From an uncultured Lachnospiraceae bacterium (GTDB lineage: Bacteria; Bacillota_A; Clostridia; Lachnospirales; Lachnospiraceae): a stretch of 7,286 nt of DNA. A model generated the notes under the pieces. It searched no databases. It was not told where the DNA came from and was given only the letters and a program-made list of their open reading frames with translations. The position numbers were made by a program, and so were the translations under genes. Below, one piece after another: positions 1 to 5,644 of this stretch. The stretch is taken from positions 1-7,286 of the forward strand of contig CADBNG010000078.1 of NCBI GenBank assembly GCA_902795985.1. The letters run 5' to 3'. How positions within the stretch are numbered: the stretch's first letter is position 1; the number at the start of each line of letters is the position of its first letter.

Positions 1-1012
1 AGAAGGGAAAATCCCCCCGGTGGCAGAAGAGAAAAACGGCCATAAAGTCGCCGTTATCGGATCCGGCCCTGCCGGACTGACCTGCGCCGGAGACCTGGCC
101 CGCATGGGCTATGACGTCACCATCTTTGAAGCGCTTCACAAGGCCGGCGGCGTCCTGATTTACGGAATTCCGGAATTTCGTCTTCCGAAGATCGACGTCG
201 TGGATAAGGAAATCGAAAACGTCCGCAAAATGGGCGTTAAAATCGAAACCGATACCATCGTCGGAAAAACCGCGTTTATCGATGAACTGTTTGAGGAAGG
301 CTTTGAAGCAGTCTTTATCGGCACCGGTGCCGGCCTGCCCATCTTTATGGGAATTGAAGGAGAAAACGCCAACGGCGTTTATTCCGCCAACGAGTACCTG
401 ACACGTTCCAATCTGATGCAGGCGTTCCGGGAGGATTCCAATACACCGCTTTATACCGGAAAAAAGGTCGCGGTTATCGGAGGCGGAAATGTGGCAATGG
501 ATGCGGCAAGAACGGCACTGCGTCTTGGCGCGGAAGTCCATATCGTTTACCGCCGCACCAGAGCGGAGCTTCCTGCCCGTATTGAGGAAATTCAGCACGC
601 TGTAGACGAAGGGGTTATCATTGATTATCTGACCGCTCCCGTACGTATCCATCATGATGAAAACATGTGGGTGACCGGCATCGACTGTATCCGGATGGAA
701 CTGGGCGAACAGGATCAATCTGGACGGCGCCGTCCCATCCCGATTGAGGGATCCGAATACCATATGGACTGCGACATGGTTATTATGTCCCTCGGAACCA
801 CACCGAATCCGCTGATTTCCAATACGACGGAAGGCCTTCTCGTTAATCCGAAGGGCTGCATTATTACGATGGACGAATACGGCTCCACCTCCCGTAAAGG
901 AGTATATGCCGGCGGCGACGCGGTCACAGGCGCCGCAACGGTCATTCTGGCAATGGGCGCCGGAAAAGACGCTGCGGAAGCCATTGATGAATATATCCGA
1001 AGCAAAAGCTGA
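1..1012 (+). CDS. gltA: GltA/NfnB-family NADPH-dependent FAD oxidoreductase (glutamate synthase small-chain type), 5' truncated
   Basis: About 336 C-terminal residues of a flavoprotein that moves electrons between NAD(P)H, FAD and iron-sulfur centres; stop TGA at 1010-1012. Seen: an FAD-binding GSGPAG motif (nt 59-76), followed by AGGVLIYGIPEFRLPK, characteristic of the glutamate synthase small chain; a second Rossmann motif GGGNVAMDAARTA with the downstream VYRR typical of NADPH binding (from nt 479); and a C-terminal YAGGD FAD motif near nt 905. The reading frame is open to the left edge, so the GTG at 20 is not the start. Family members are roughly 460-500 residues, so the missing part should hold the N-terminal cysteine cluster for Fe-S centres. 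In Clostridia this family covers stand-alone glutamate synthase chains and NfnB, the large subunit of the electron-bifurcating transhydrogenase; an nfnA-like gene upstream would favour NfnB, but that region is not visible. It is probably transcribed separately from rplU, which has its own promoter. Confidence 0.9.
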   Translation, partial: EGKIPPVAEEKNGHKVAVIGSGPAGLTCAGDLARMGYDVTIFEALHKAGGVLIYGIPEFRLPKIDVVDKEIENVRKMGVKIETDTIVGKTAFIDELFEEGFEAVFIGTGAGLPIFMGIEGENANGVYSANEYLTRSNLMQAFREDSNTPLYTGKKVAVIGGGNVAMDAARTALRLGAEVHIVYRRTRAELPARIEEIQHAVDEGVIIDYLTAPVRIHHDENMWVTGIDCIRMELGEQDQSGRRRPIPIEGSEYHMDCDMVIMSLGTTPNPLISNTTEGLLVNPKGCIITMDEYGSTSRKGVYAGGDAVTGAATVILAMGAGKDAAEAIDEYIRSKS

Positions 1013-1113
1013 AGAATACATCCGTTAAGCAGTGATGATCCGCGGCATTTTCCTCACCGGTCCTGTTACCGTCCGAAAGAACCGGATTTCTGTTATGATT
1101 TGAAACTTTTTGT

Positions 1114-1142
1114 TTGACATAACATTATCCGCGTGCTATTAT
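1114..1142 (+). promoter_or_regulatory. Sigma-A-type promoter of the rplU operon
   Basis: A perfect -35 TTGACA (1114-1119), a 17-bp spacer and -10 TATTAT (1137-1142), preceded by a TG extension (1134-1135). Transcription would start near 1149, giving a leader of about 75 nt before rplU. A second, weaker extended -10 (TGTTATGAT, 1091-1099) has no good -35 and may be inactive. This is the best promoter match in the window, as expected for a ribosomal protein operon. Confidence 0.88.
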
Positions 1143-1148
1143 TCAATA

Positions 1149-1224
1149 GTTAGCCGCTCAGAGAGGTTGAAGTCTGCCTGCGCAGCACCAAAGTCTGGCG
1201 AGATTGAAGACAGGAGGAGCAGAA
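1149..1224 (+). promoter_or_regulatory. Probable L21 leader RNA (ribosomal protein leader of rplU)
   Basis: The roughly 75 nt between the predicted transcription start and the rplU ATG can fold. AGUCUGCC (1171-1178) pairs with GGC-G-AGAUU (1197-1205, one bulged G), enclosing UGCGCAGCACCAAAGUCU. GUCU (1172-1175) can instead pair with AGAC (1208-1211), which abuts the Shine-Dalgarno AGGAGG (1212-1217). UCUGC (1173-1177) could pair with GCAGA (1219-1223) next to the start codon. Known: Firmicutes rplU-rpmA mRNAs carry a conserved L21 leader element thought to be autoregulatory. Inference: this is that element, given its place and mutually exclusive pairings near the ribosome binding site. The family assignment is from position and recall, not from an alignment. 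Confidence 0.6.
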
Positions 1225-1533
1225 ATGTACGCGATTATTGCTACCGGTGGAAAGCAGTATAAGGTTGCTGAAGGTGATTTTGTTTCCGTAGAAAAAATCG
1301 CCGGAGAGCCCGGAGATGCTGTTGTTTTCGATCAGGTACTTGCCATCAGCGACAACGGAACGATGAAAGTCGGATCCGACGTAGCGGAAGCGAAAGTCAA
1401 CGCGACCGTCACCGAGCAGGGCAAAGCCCGCAAGGTTGTCGTTTACAAGTACAAACCGAAAAAAGGTTACCACAAGAAAAACGGCCACAGACAGCTGTTT
1501 ACCAAAGTTCGGATCGAATCGATCCAGGCCTGA
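1225..1533 (+). CDS. rplU: 50S ribosomal protein L21
   Basis: A 102-residue protein, the normal L21 length, starting MYAIIATGGKQYKV and ending with the family hallmark GHRQLFTKVRIESI. L21 binds 23S rRNA in the large subunit. The ATG at 1225 is chosen because AGGAGG lies 7 nt upstream (1212-1217) and the protein then begins like other L21s. An in-frame TTG at 1204 would add seven residues encoded by the ribosome binding site itself and is rejected. First gene of the rplU-prp-rpmA operon, behind its own promoter and leader. The stop codon is 2 nt before the prp start, suggesting translational coupling. Confidence 0.97.
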   Translation: MYAIIATGGKQYKVAEGDFVSVEKIAGEPGDAVVFDQVLAISDNGTMKVGSDVAEAKVNATVTEQGKARKVVVYKYKPKKGYHKKNGHRQLFTKVRIESIQA

Positions 1534-1535
1534 TC

Positions 1536-1868
1536 ATGACAAGGATCACCATTTACCGGCATCAGGAAACTTTCCGGGGATTTGAATGCGAATCCCATGC
1601 GGGATATGCCGAAGAAGGCAGCGACATTGTATGTGCCGCAATATCCGTCCTGGTAATCAATACGATTAATTCCATTACGGAACTTGCCGGCTGTCCCATG
1701 GACGTGGAAGCCGATGAAGACAACGTTTATATAAGGGCGGATTTCGTCGATGCTCCCACACCGGAAGCGGATCTGCTGATGCGGTCCATGATCCTCGGTC
1801 TTTCGGGGATAGAAGACGACCCGAAGACCGCTGAATTTGTTGATATGATATTTGAGGAGGTCAACTGA
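1536..1868 (+). CDS. prp: Prp cysteine protease that processes ribosomal protein L27
   Basis: A 110-residue protein of the Prp (YsxB) family, which in Firmicutes cuts the N-terminal extension from L27 before it joins the 50S subunit. The active-site region is visible: [18 protein letters not shown], with the presumed catalytic His21 and Cys33 at the usual spacing of 12. Most relatives have Gly before the His; here it is Ser20. The ATG at 1536 has no clear Shine-Dalgarno, and lies 2 nt after the rplU stop, so translation is probably coupled to rplU and modest, as fits a processing enzyme. The 3' end carries the ribosome binding site of rpmA, and its substrate is the next gene. Confidence 0.93.
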   Translation: MTRITIYRHQETFRGFECESHAGYAEEGSDIVCAAISVLVINTINSITELAGCPMDVEADEDNVYIRADFVDAPTPEADLLMRSMILGLSGIEDDPKTAEFVDMIFEEVN

Positions 1869-1869
1869 C

Positions 1870-2163
1870 ATGTTGAAAATGAATCTTCAGTTCTTCGCTC
1901 ATAAGAAGGGAATGGGTTCCTCAAAGAACGGACGTGATTCCGAGTCCAAACGTCTCGGAGCCAAAAGAGCAGACGGTCAGTTCGTAAAAGCAGGAAATAT
2001 TCTTTACAGACAGCGCGGGACGAGAATCCATCCCGGCCTGAACGTCGGTCTTGGCCGTGATGACACGCTGTACGCCACTGCCGACGGAATCGTCAGATTC
2101 CAGAGGAAAGGCAGAGACAAAAAGCAGGTTTCTGTCATTCCGGTTGAGACGGAGGCGGAATAA
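1870..2163 (+). CDS. rpmA: 50S ribosomal protein L27, with Prp-cleaved N-terminal extension
   Basis: A 97-residue L27 precursor. After the leader MLKMNLQFF comes AHKKG and the conserved [22 protein letters not shown] segment typical of L27 (written here as separate blocks of one continuous region). Known: Staphylococcus aureus L27 is cut by Prp after a matching LQFF motif, exposing the N-terminus that reaches the peptidyl transferase centre. Here the expected cut is between Phe9 and Ala10. The start at 1870 is set by AGGAGG at 1855-1860, 9 nt upstream and inside the end of prp; in-frame extension to 1852 would begin before that site. An ATG at 1879 would also keep the cleavage motif but is too far from the site. 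Followed by a strong terminator. Confidence 0.97.
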   Translation: MLKMNLQFFAHKKGMGSSKNGRDSESKRLGAKRADGQFVKAGNILYRQRGTRIHPGLNVGLGRDDTLYATADGIVRFQRKGRDKKQVSVIPVETEAE

Positions 2164-2172
2164 GTCGATGAT

Positions 2173-2212
2173 TCCGGGCTGTTGCGGTATTCGTAACAGC
2201 CCGGATTTTTTC
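2173..2212 (+). terminator. Intrinsic terminator after rpmA
   Basis: An 11-bp perfect stem, TCCGGGCTGTT (2173-2183) with AACAGCCCGGA (2195-2205), whose loop can zip by up to three more pairs, followed by six T residues (2206-2211). A textbook Rho-independent terminator 10 nt after the rpmA stop. Only 32 nt separate it from obgE, so obgE must rely on readthrough or on a promoter that I cannot see. Confidence 0.93.
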
Positions 2213-2244
2213 TGCAGGTGTGGTTTGCCAGAAAAGGGGAAAGC

Positions 2245-3540
2245 ATGTTTTCTGATACCGTAAAGATTATCCTTCGTTCCGGAAAAGGCGGAGACGGACA
2301 CGTGAGTTTCCGCCGCGAAAAATACGTTCCGGACGGCGGACCGGACGGTGGAGACGGCGGCAAAGGCGGCGACGTCATTTTCGAAGTGGATCCCGGTCTG
2401 AATACGCTTTCCGGTTTCCGTCATCATCGGAAATACTCCGCAGGCGACGGAGAAGAAGGAAAGAAGAGAAGATGTCATGGCGCCAACGGAGACGACATTA
2501 TATTAAAAGTACCGAAAGGCACCGTTATAAAAGAAGCGCAGAGCGGAAAAGTCATTGCCGACATGTCCGGAGACACCTTACGTACCGTTCTTCTGAAAGG
2601 CGGGCGCGGCGGCCGCGGCAATATGAATTTTGCCACTCCCACCATGCAGGCTCCGAAATATGCCTCCCCCGGCGGAAGCGCAAAAGAACTGGAAGTCATT
2701 CTTGAGCTGAAACTGATCGCGGATGTCGGACTGATCGGGTTTCCGAACGCGGGAAAATCCACGTTCCTTTCCGCCGTGACCAATGCGCGGCCGAAGATTG
2801 CCAATTATCCGTTTACGACGCTTCAGCCGCATCTCGGGGTTGTTGACCTCGGGGACGGCGCCGGTTTTGTCATCGCGGATACTCCCGGCCTGATCGAAGG
2901 CGCTTCGGAAGGCGCGGGCCTGGGTCATCGTTTCCTCAGGCATATTGAAAGAAACCGTATGTTTATCCAGCTGGTGGATATCGCGTCCACAGACGGGAGA
3001 GATCCCCTGTCCGATGTACGGGAAATCCGCCGGGAACTGGAAAAATACGATCCGATGCTGCTGGAAAAGCCCTGCGTTATCGCCGCCAATAAAATTGACG
3101 CGGTGCCGGAGGAAGAATGCCGGCAGATTCTTGAAAAACTGAAAGAGGAATTCTCCGGTGAGGGAATTCCCGTTTTCGCGATTTCTGCGGTTGCCGGCAC
3201 CGGAATCAGGGAACTTCTGTATTATGTGAAAGAGCAGCTGGACGCCATGCCTGCGGAGGAAATGGTTTTTGAACCGGAATACGATCCCGAGGCGGAACTG
3301 ATCGAGGAAGACCTTCCCTATACGGTGACTTATGATCCGAAGGAAAAAGCCTATCTGGTGGAAGGCCCGAAGGTGGAACGCATGCTCGGATATACAAATC
3401 TGGAATCCGAAAAGGGATTTGCCTTTTTCCAGCGCTTCATTAAAGAAAGCGGAATCCATGATGATCTGATCGCTGCCGGCATCCAGGAAGGCGACACGGT
3501 CCGGATTTACGGCTGGCAGTTTGATTTTTATAATGAATAA
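2245..3540 (+). CDS. obgE: GTPase ObgE/CgtA, 50S ribosome assembly and stress GTPase
   Basis: A 431-residue protein with the three standard Obg domains. The glycine-rich Obg fold (about 1-157) includes the dense GGPDGGDGGKGG run. The G domain has the P-loop GFPNAGKST (165-173), DTPG (212-215), NKID (282-285) and SAV (314-316). The Gram-positive OCT domain is at about 355-431 and includes YTVTYDPKEKAYLVEGPKVE. Obg binds the pre-50S particle and links ribosome assembly to growth and (p)ppGpp. The ATG at 2245 is chosen because it gives the family start MFSDTVKIILRSGKGG and has GGGGA just upstream; an in-frame GTG at 2218 would add nine unconserved residues (beginning MWFARKG) and start before the Shine-Dalgarno. 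It begins a run of ribosome-assembly and NAD genes. A weak ribosome binding site and the terminator upstream suggest lower expression than rpmA. Confidence 0.97.
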   Translation: MFSDTVKIILRSGKGGDGHVSFRREKYVPDGGPDGGDGGKGGDVIFEVDPGLNTLSGFRHHRKYSAGDGEEGKKRRCHGANGDDIILKVPKGTVIKEAQSGKVIADMSGDTLRTVLLKGGRGGRGNMNFATPTMQAPKYASPGGSAKELEVILELKLIADVGLIGFPNAGKSTFLSAVTNARPKIANYPFTTLQPHLGVVDLGDGAGFVIADTPGLIEGASEGAGLGHRFLRHIERNRMFIQLVDIASTDGRDPLSDVREIRRELEKYDPMLLEKPCVIAANKIDAVPEEECRQILEKLKEEFSGEGIPVFAISAVAGTGIRELLYYVKEQLDAMPAEEMVFEPEYDPEAELIEEDLPYTVTYDPKEKAYLVEGPKVERMLGYTNLESEKGFAFFQRFIKESGIHDDLIAAGIQEGDTVRIYGWQFDFYNE

Positions 3541-3556
3541 CAAGGAGTGATCCGAT

Positions 3557-3865
3557 ATGACCAGTAAACAGCGTGCGAATTTAAAGAGTCTTGCCATGAC
3601 CATTGACCCGGTGGTCCGTATCGGCAAGGATTCCCTGACGCCGGAAGTCGTAAAATCCACGGAGGAAGCGCTGGCGGCCCGTGAGCTGATTAAAATCGCG
3701 GTTTTGAATAATTGCTTCGATGATGTTAAAATGCTGGCAGAAGCCCTTTCTGAGCGCACACAGTCGGAAGTGGTCCAGACGATCGGACGGAGAATCGTTC
3801 TTTTCCGTCCGGCGGAAGATCCCAAAGACCGCCGGATTGATCCGGACAGAAAGAAATCAAAATGA
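3557..3865 (+). CDS. yhbY: YhbY/YqeI-family CRM-domain RNA-binding protein
   Basis: A 102-residue single CRM-domain protein. Conserved features: the start TSKQRANLKSLA, VVRIGKDSLTPEVV holding the RNA-binding loop, ALAARELIKIAVL, and a closing QTIGRRIVLFR. YhbY binds pre-50S particles in E. coli and is thought to help 50S maturation. The loop, usually GxxG, reads GKDS here, so its second glycine is Ser26; I believe this also occurs in relatives, but have not aligned them. AAGGAG (3542-3547) lies 9 nt before the ATG. The stop overlaps the nadD start as ATGA, so the two are probably translationally coupled. The C-terminus after residue 85 is short, charged and probably disordered. Confidence 0.92.
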   Translation: MTSKQRANLKSLAMTIDPVVRIGKDSLTPEVVKSTEEALAARELIKIAVLNNCFDDVKMLAEALSERTQSEVVQTIGRRIVLFRPAEDPKDRRIDPDRKKSK

Positions 3866-4497
3866 GTGCACTGAAACGAACCGGCATTATGGGAGGAACG
3901 TTTGACCCTCCCCATATCGGACATCTGATTCTGGCCCAGTCCGCATACGAACAGCTGGGTCTGGACAGTGTACTGTTTATTCCTGCCGGAAGGCCCCCGC
4001 ATAAGCAGAACCGTTCCGGGGCAACGGATGAACAGCGGCTGGAAATGGTCCGGCTTGCCATTGAAAAAGATCCTCATTTCCGCATGAGCCGGATCGAAAT
4101 GGAATCGTCCGATTATTCCTATACCTGCGAAACACTGAAAAAACTGCATGAGCGTTTTCCGGACGAAGATTATTATTTCATTATCGGTCAGGATTCCCTG
4201 GAAACTTTCCATTCCTGGTACCATCCCGAAGAGATCGTCCGGCAGGCCCATATCGTAGCTGCCGACCGCCCGGACTGTGATCAGGCCGCTTTTGAATCCC
4301 AGCTGGAAGAAAACCGGAAACGCTTCTCCGGGGATTTTATCGGAATCCAATGCCCGGATATCCAGATTTCATCCTCCGAAATCCGTAAGCGGATCGCGGA
4401 AGGCCGGAGCATCCGTTATTTTGTCCCCGAATCCGTTCATACCTATATTCTGAATCAGAATATTTACCGGAAGGAAAACGATGCTGCTGCAGAATGA
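3862..4497 (+). CDS. nadD: Nicotinate-nucleotide adenylyltransferase
   Basis: A 211-residue NadD that joins nicotinate mononucleotide to ATP to make deamido-NAD, the penultimate step of NAD synthesis. Seen: the nucleotidyltransferase motif GGTFDPPHIGHL with His18 and His21 (HxGH), PAGRPPHK in the substrate loop, FIIGQDSL (106-113), and the C-terminal ISSSEIR (169-175) that contacts ATP phosphates. Length is normal. The ATG at 3862 overlaps the yhbY stop (ATGA) and has no strong Shine-Dalgarno, so it probably depends on reinitiation; an ATG at 3889 would lie inside the catalytic motif and is rejected. It overlaps yqeK by 17 nt. Gln110 occupies a position that varies in this family. Confidence 0.96.
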   Translation: MSALKRTGIMGGTFDPPHIGHLILAQSAYEQLGLDSVLFIPAGRPPHKQNRSGATDEQRLEMVRLAIEKDPHFRMSRIEMESSDYSYTCETLKKLHERFPDEDYYFIIGQDSLETFHSWYHPEEIVRQAHIVAADRPDCDQAAFESQLEENRKRFSGDFIGIQCPDIQISSSEIRKRIAEGRSIRYFVPESVHTYILNQNIYRKENDAAAE

Positions 4498-5074
4498 CTG
4501 GAAGATAATAGAAGAGAAGCTTTCCCAGACACTGGATACTGTACGTTACCGTCACACGATGGGAGTTTCCTTTACTGCCGCCGCAATGGCTATGGCCCTC
4601 GGATACGACGTGGAAAAAGCCCGTCTTGCCGGCCTGCTTCATGACTGCGCCAAATGGGTTCCCGCCAGTCAGCGGCTTGCTCTTTGTGAACAGAACGGAA
4701 TCGAAGTGTCCGATATCGAAAAAGTGAATTTATCCCTTCTTCACAGCAAACTGGGTGTCCTGCTTGCTCAAAGGGACTACGGGATTACCGACGAAGAAAT
4801 CCTTTCCGCAATACGCTGGCACACGACAGGCCGTCCCGGAATGACCGTTCTGGATCAGATAATTTATATTGCAGACTACATTGAACCCAACCGTGATGAG
4901 GAAATAACGATCGACCCGGAAATCCGCAGGCTTGCCTTTTCGGATCCGGACCGCTGCTGCGAAGCTATTATGGCCAGCTGTGTTTCGTATATCCGTACAT
5001 CCGGAAAAGACATGGACCCGACTACGATCGAAGCCTATGAATATTATCATAAGCTGATCAAAAACAGGGAGTAA
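4481..5074 (+). CDS. yqeK: YqeK-family HD-domain phosphohydrolase (symmetrical Ap4A hydrolase)
   Basis: A 197-residue HD-superfamily enzyme. The metal ligands are all visible in order: His25 in RHTMGV, His54-Asp55 in LLHDCAK, His88, His114 in RWHTTGRPGM, and Asp132 in IYIADYIEPNR. Known: Bacillus and related YqeK proteins split diadenosine tetraphosphate symmetrically into two ADP, a role filled by ApaH in proteobacteria. The start at 4481 has GGAAGGA (4469-4475) 5 nt upstream and overlaps the end of nadD by 17 nt, so the two are co-transcribed and probably coupled. In many Clostridia an LCP-family (LytR-type) gene follows yqeK; here only 76 nt of palindrome-bearing spacer separate it from rsfS. 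Confidence 0.94.
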   Translation: MLLQNDWKIIEEKLSQTLDTVRYRHTMGVSFTAAAMAMALGYDVEKARLAGLLHDCAKWVPASQRLALCEQNGIEVSDIEKVNLSLLHSKLGVLLAQRDYGITDEEILSAIRWHTTGRPGMTVLDQIIYIADYIEPNRDEEITIDPEIRRLAFSDPDRCCEAIMASCVSYIRTSGKDMDPTTIEAYEYYHKLIKNRE

Positions 5075-5090
5075 AACCGAAAGAAGCACT

Positions 5091-5118
5091 AATATCGATA
5101 TTCGGAACATTTGTTCCG
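5091..5118. repeat. Two abutting palindromes between yqeK and rsfS (possible operator or hairpin)
   Basis: AATATCGATATT (5091-5102) is a perfect 12-bp palindrome. It abuts CGGAACATTTGTTCCG (5103-5118), which has 7-bp arms around a central TT. The second contains GAAC-N4-GTTC, the core of the Gram-positive LexA (DinR) box, and matches CGAACRNRYGTTYC at 12 of 14 positions when GGAACATTTGTTCC is aligned. As RNA, CGGAAC-AUUU-GUUCCG would be a stable small hairpin, with only UUUC after it, so it is a poor terminator. I see no clear promoter nearby. Operator, mRNA processing hairpin and chance are all open. Confidence 0.5.
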
Positions 5119-5150
5119 TTTCAAGTTTCCGCGAAAGGAGAACATCATTC

Positions 5151-5501
5151 ATGGCAGACGCAAGAGAAAAAGCGAAAGTATCCGTTGAAGCCCTGGAAGA
5201 GAAGAAGGCCAGTGATATCAAAGTCATCAATATCGAAAAAATATCCGTTATCGCGGATTATTTCATCATTGCCGGCGGTTCCAACCGCAACCAGCTTCAG
5301 GCCATGGCGGATGAAGTCGAAGAACGTCTTGGCAAAATCGGATTCGAGCCGAAAAACATCGAGGGATACTTAAACGGCAACTGGATCCTCATGGATTACG
5401 GCGACATCGTTCTGCATCTGTTTGATGACGAGAACCGGATCTTTTATGATCTGGAAAGAATCTGGCGCGACGGCGAGCAGATCGATCCTGAAAATCTGTA
5501 A
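5151..5501 (+). CDS. rsfS: Ribosomal silencing factor RsfS (YbeB/Iojap family)
   Basis: A 116-residue RsfS. The family core is clear: DYFII (36-40), the SNRNQLQAMADEV helix, GNWILMDYGDIVLHLF (76-91) and FYDLERIW (98-105). RsfS binds L14 on the 50S subunit and blocks joining to the 30S, which saves energy when nutrients run low. AAAGGAG (5134-5140) lies 10 nt before the ATG. It is the last gene of the obgE-to-rsfS run and is followed by a terminator. Its own strong ribosome binding site and the palindromic spacer upstream leave room for separate control. Confidence 0.96.
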   Translation: MADAREKAKVSVEALEEKKASDIKVINIEKISVIADYFIIAGGSNRNQLQAMADEVEERLGKIGFEPKNIEGYLNGNWILMDYGDIVLHLFDDENRIFYDLERIWRDGEQIDPENL

Positions 5502-5537
5502 GTACGGCAGTATGGCCGTGAAAGAACTGCGGGCAGG

Positions 5538-5590
5538 AAGTTATACCGGTGTTATAGTGAAAACTCTGCTGACCGGTATAACTTTTCTTT
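5538..5590 (+). terminator. Intrinsic terminator after rsfS
   Basis: A 13-bp perfect stem, AAGTTATACCGGT (5538-5550) with ACCGGTATAACTT (5572-5584), closes a 21-nt loop and is followed by TTCTTT, so with the last stem bases the tail reads TTTTCTTT. It lies 36 nt after the rsfS stop and would end the housekeeping transcript. The long loop is less usual than in the rpmA terminator. A 26-codon ATG frame (5512-5592) spans it but has no ribosome binding site. Confidence 0.8.
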
Positions 5591-5597
5591 GAAAAAG

Positions 5598-5609
5598 GGG
5601 AATGTTCCC
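5598..5609. repeat. Inverted repeat abutting the -35 of the recombinase promoter
   Basis: GGGAA-TG-TTCCC (5598-5609) is a 5-bp inverted repeat directly next to the -35 hexamer at 5610, a common place for an operator. The half-sites resemble those of the 5103-5118 palindrome, but the spacing is shorter, so it is not the same site. Chance cannot be excluded. Confidence 0.3.
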
Positions 5610-5638
5610 TTGCCTTTATCGGGAAAAGAGAGTATACT
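5610..5638 (+). promoter_or_regulatory. Sigma-A-type promoter upstream of the recombinase
   Basis: TTGCCT (5610-5615), a 17-bp spacer and TATACT (5633-5638). The -10 differs from the consensus TATAAT at one base and the -35 at two. Transcription would start near 5645, just 5' of the large hairpin. This makes the recombinase a separate unit from the rsfS operon, which terminates 20 nt earlier. Confidence 0.7.
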
Positions 5639-5644
5639 GAGAGA

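Noticed and set aside
1056..1099. A terminator after gltA (CCGGT at 1057-1061 with ACCGG at 1081-1085)
   Set aside because: Only 5 bp, a 19-nt loop and no T-run; too weak to annotate.
1204..1224. TTG start extending L21 by seven residues
   Set aside because: The extension is encoded by the Shine-Dalgarno region itself; the ATG at 1225 gives the standard N-terminus.
2218..2244. GTG start extending ObgE by nine residues
   Set aside because: The ATG at 2245 has a ribosome binding site at the right distance and gives the conserved Obg start.
1921..2478. Minus-strand frame of 185 codons across rpmA and the start of obgE
   Set aside because: Antisense to rpmA, the terminator and the glycine-rich start of obgE; no recognisable domain.
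2578..4350. A 590-codon open frame on the minus strand opposite obgE, yhbY and nadD
   Set aside because: It lies entirely antisense to three well-identified genes, its product resembles no family, and long antisense frames arise easily from the codon bias of such genes.
5538..5584. The 13-bp inverted repeat as a recombinase attachment site
   Set aside because: Its place after rsfS and its T-rich tail are fully explained as an intrinsic terminator, and the 21-nt spacer is too long for a typical core site.
5512..5592. A 26-codon ATG frame after rsfS as a possible leader peptide
   Set aside because: It has no ribosome binding site and consists largely of the terminator stem-loop.
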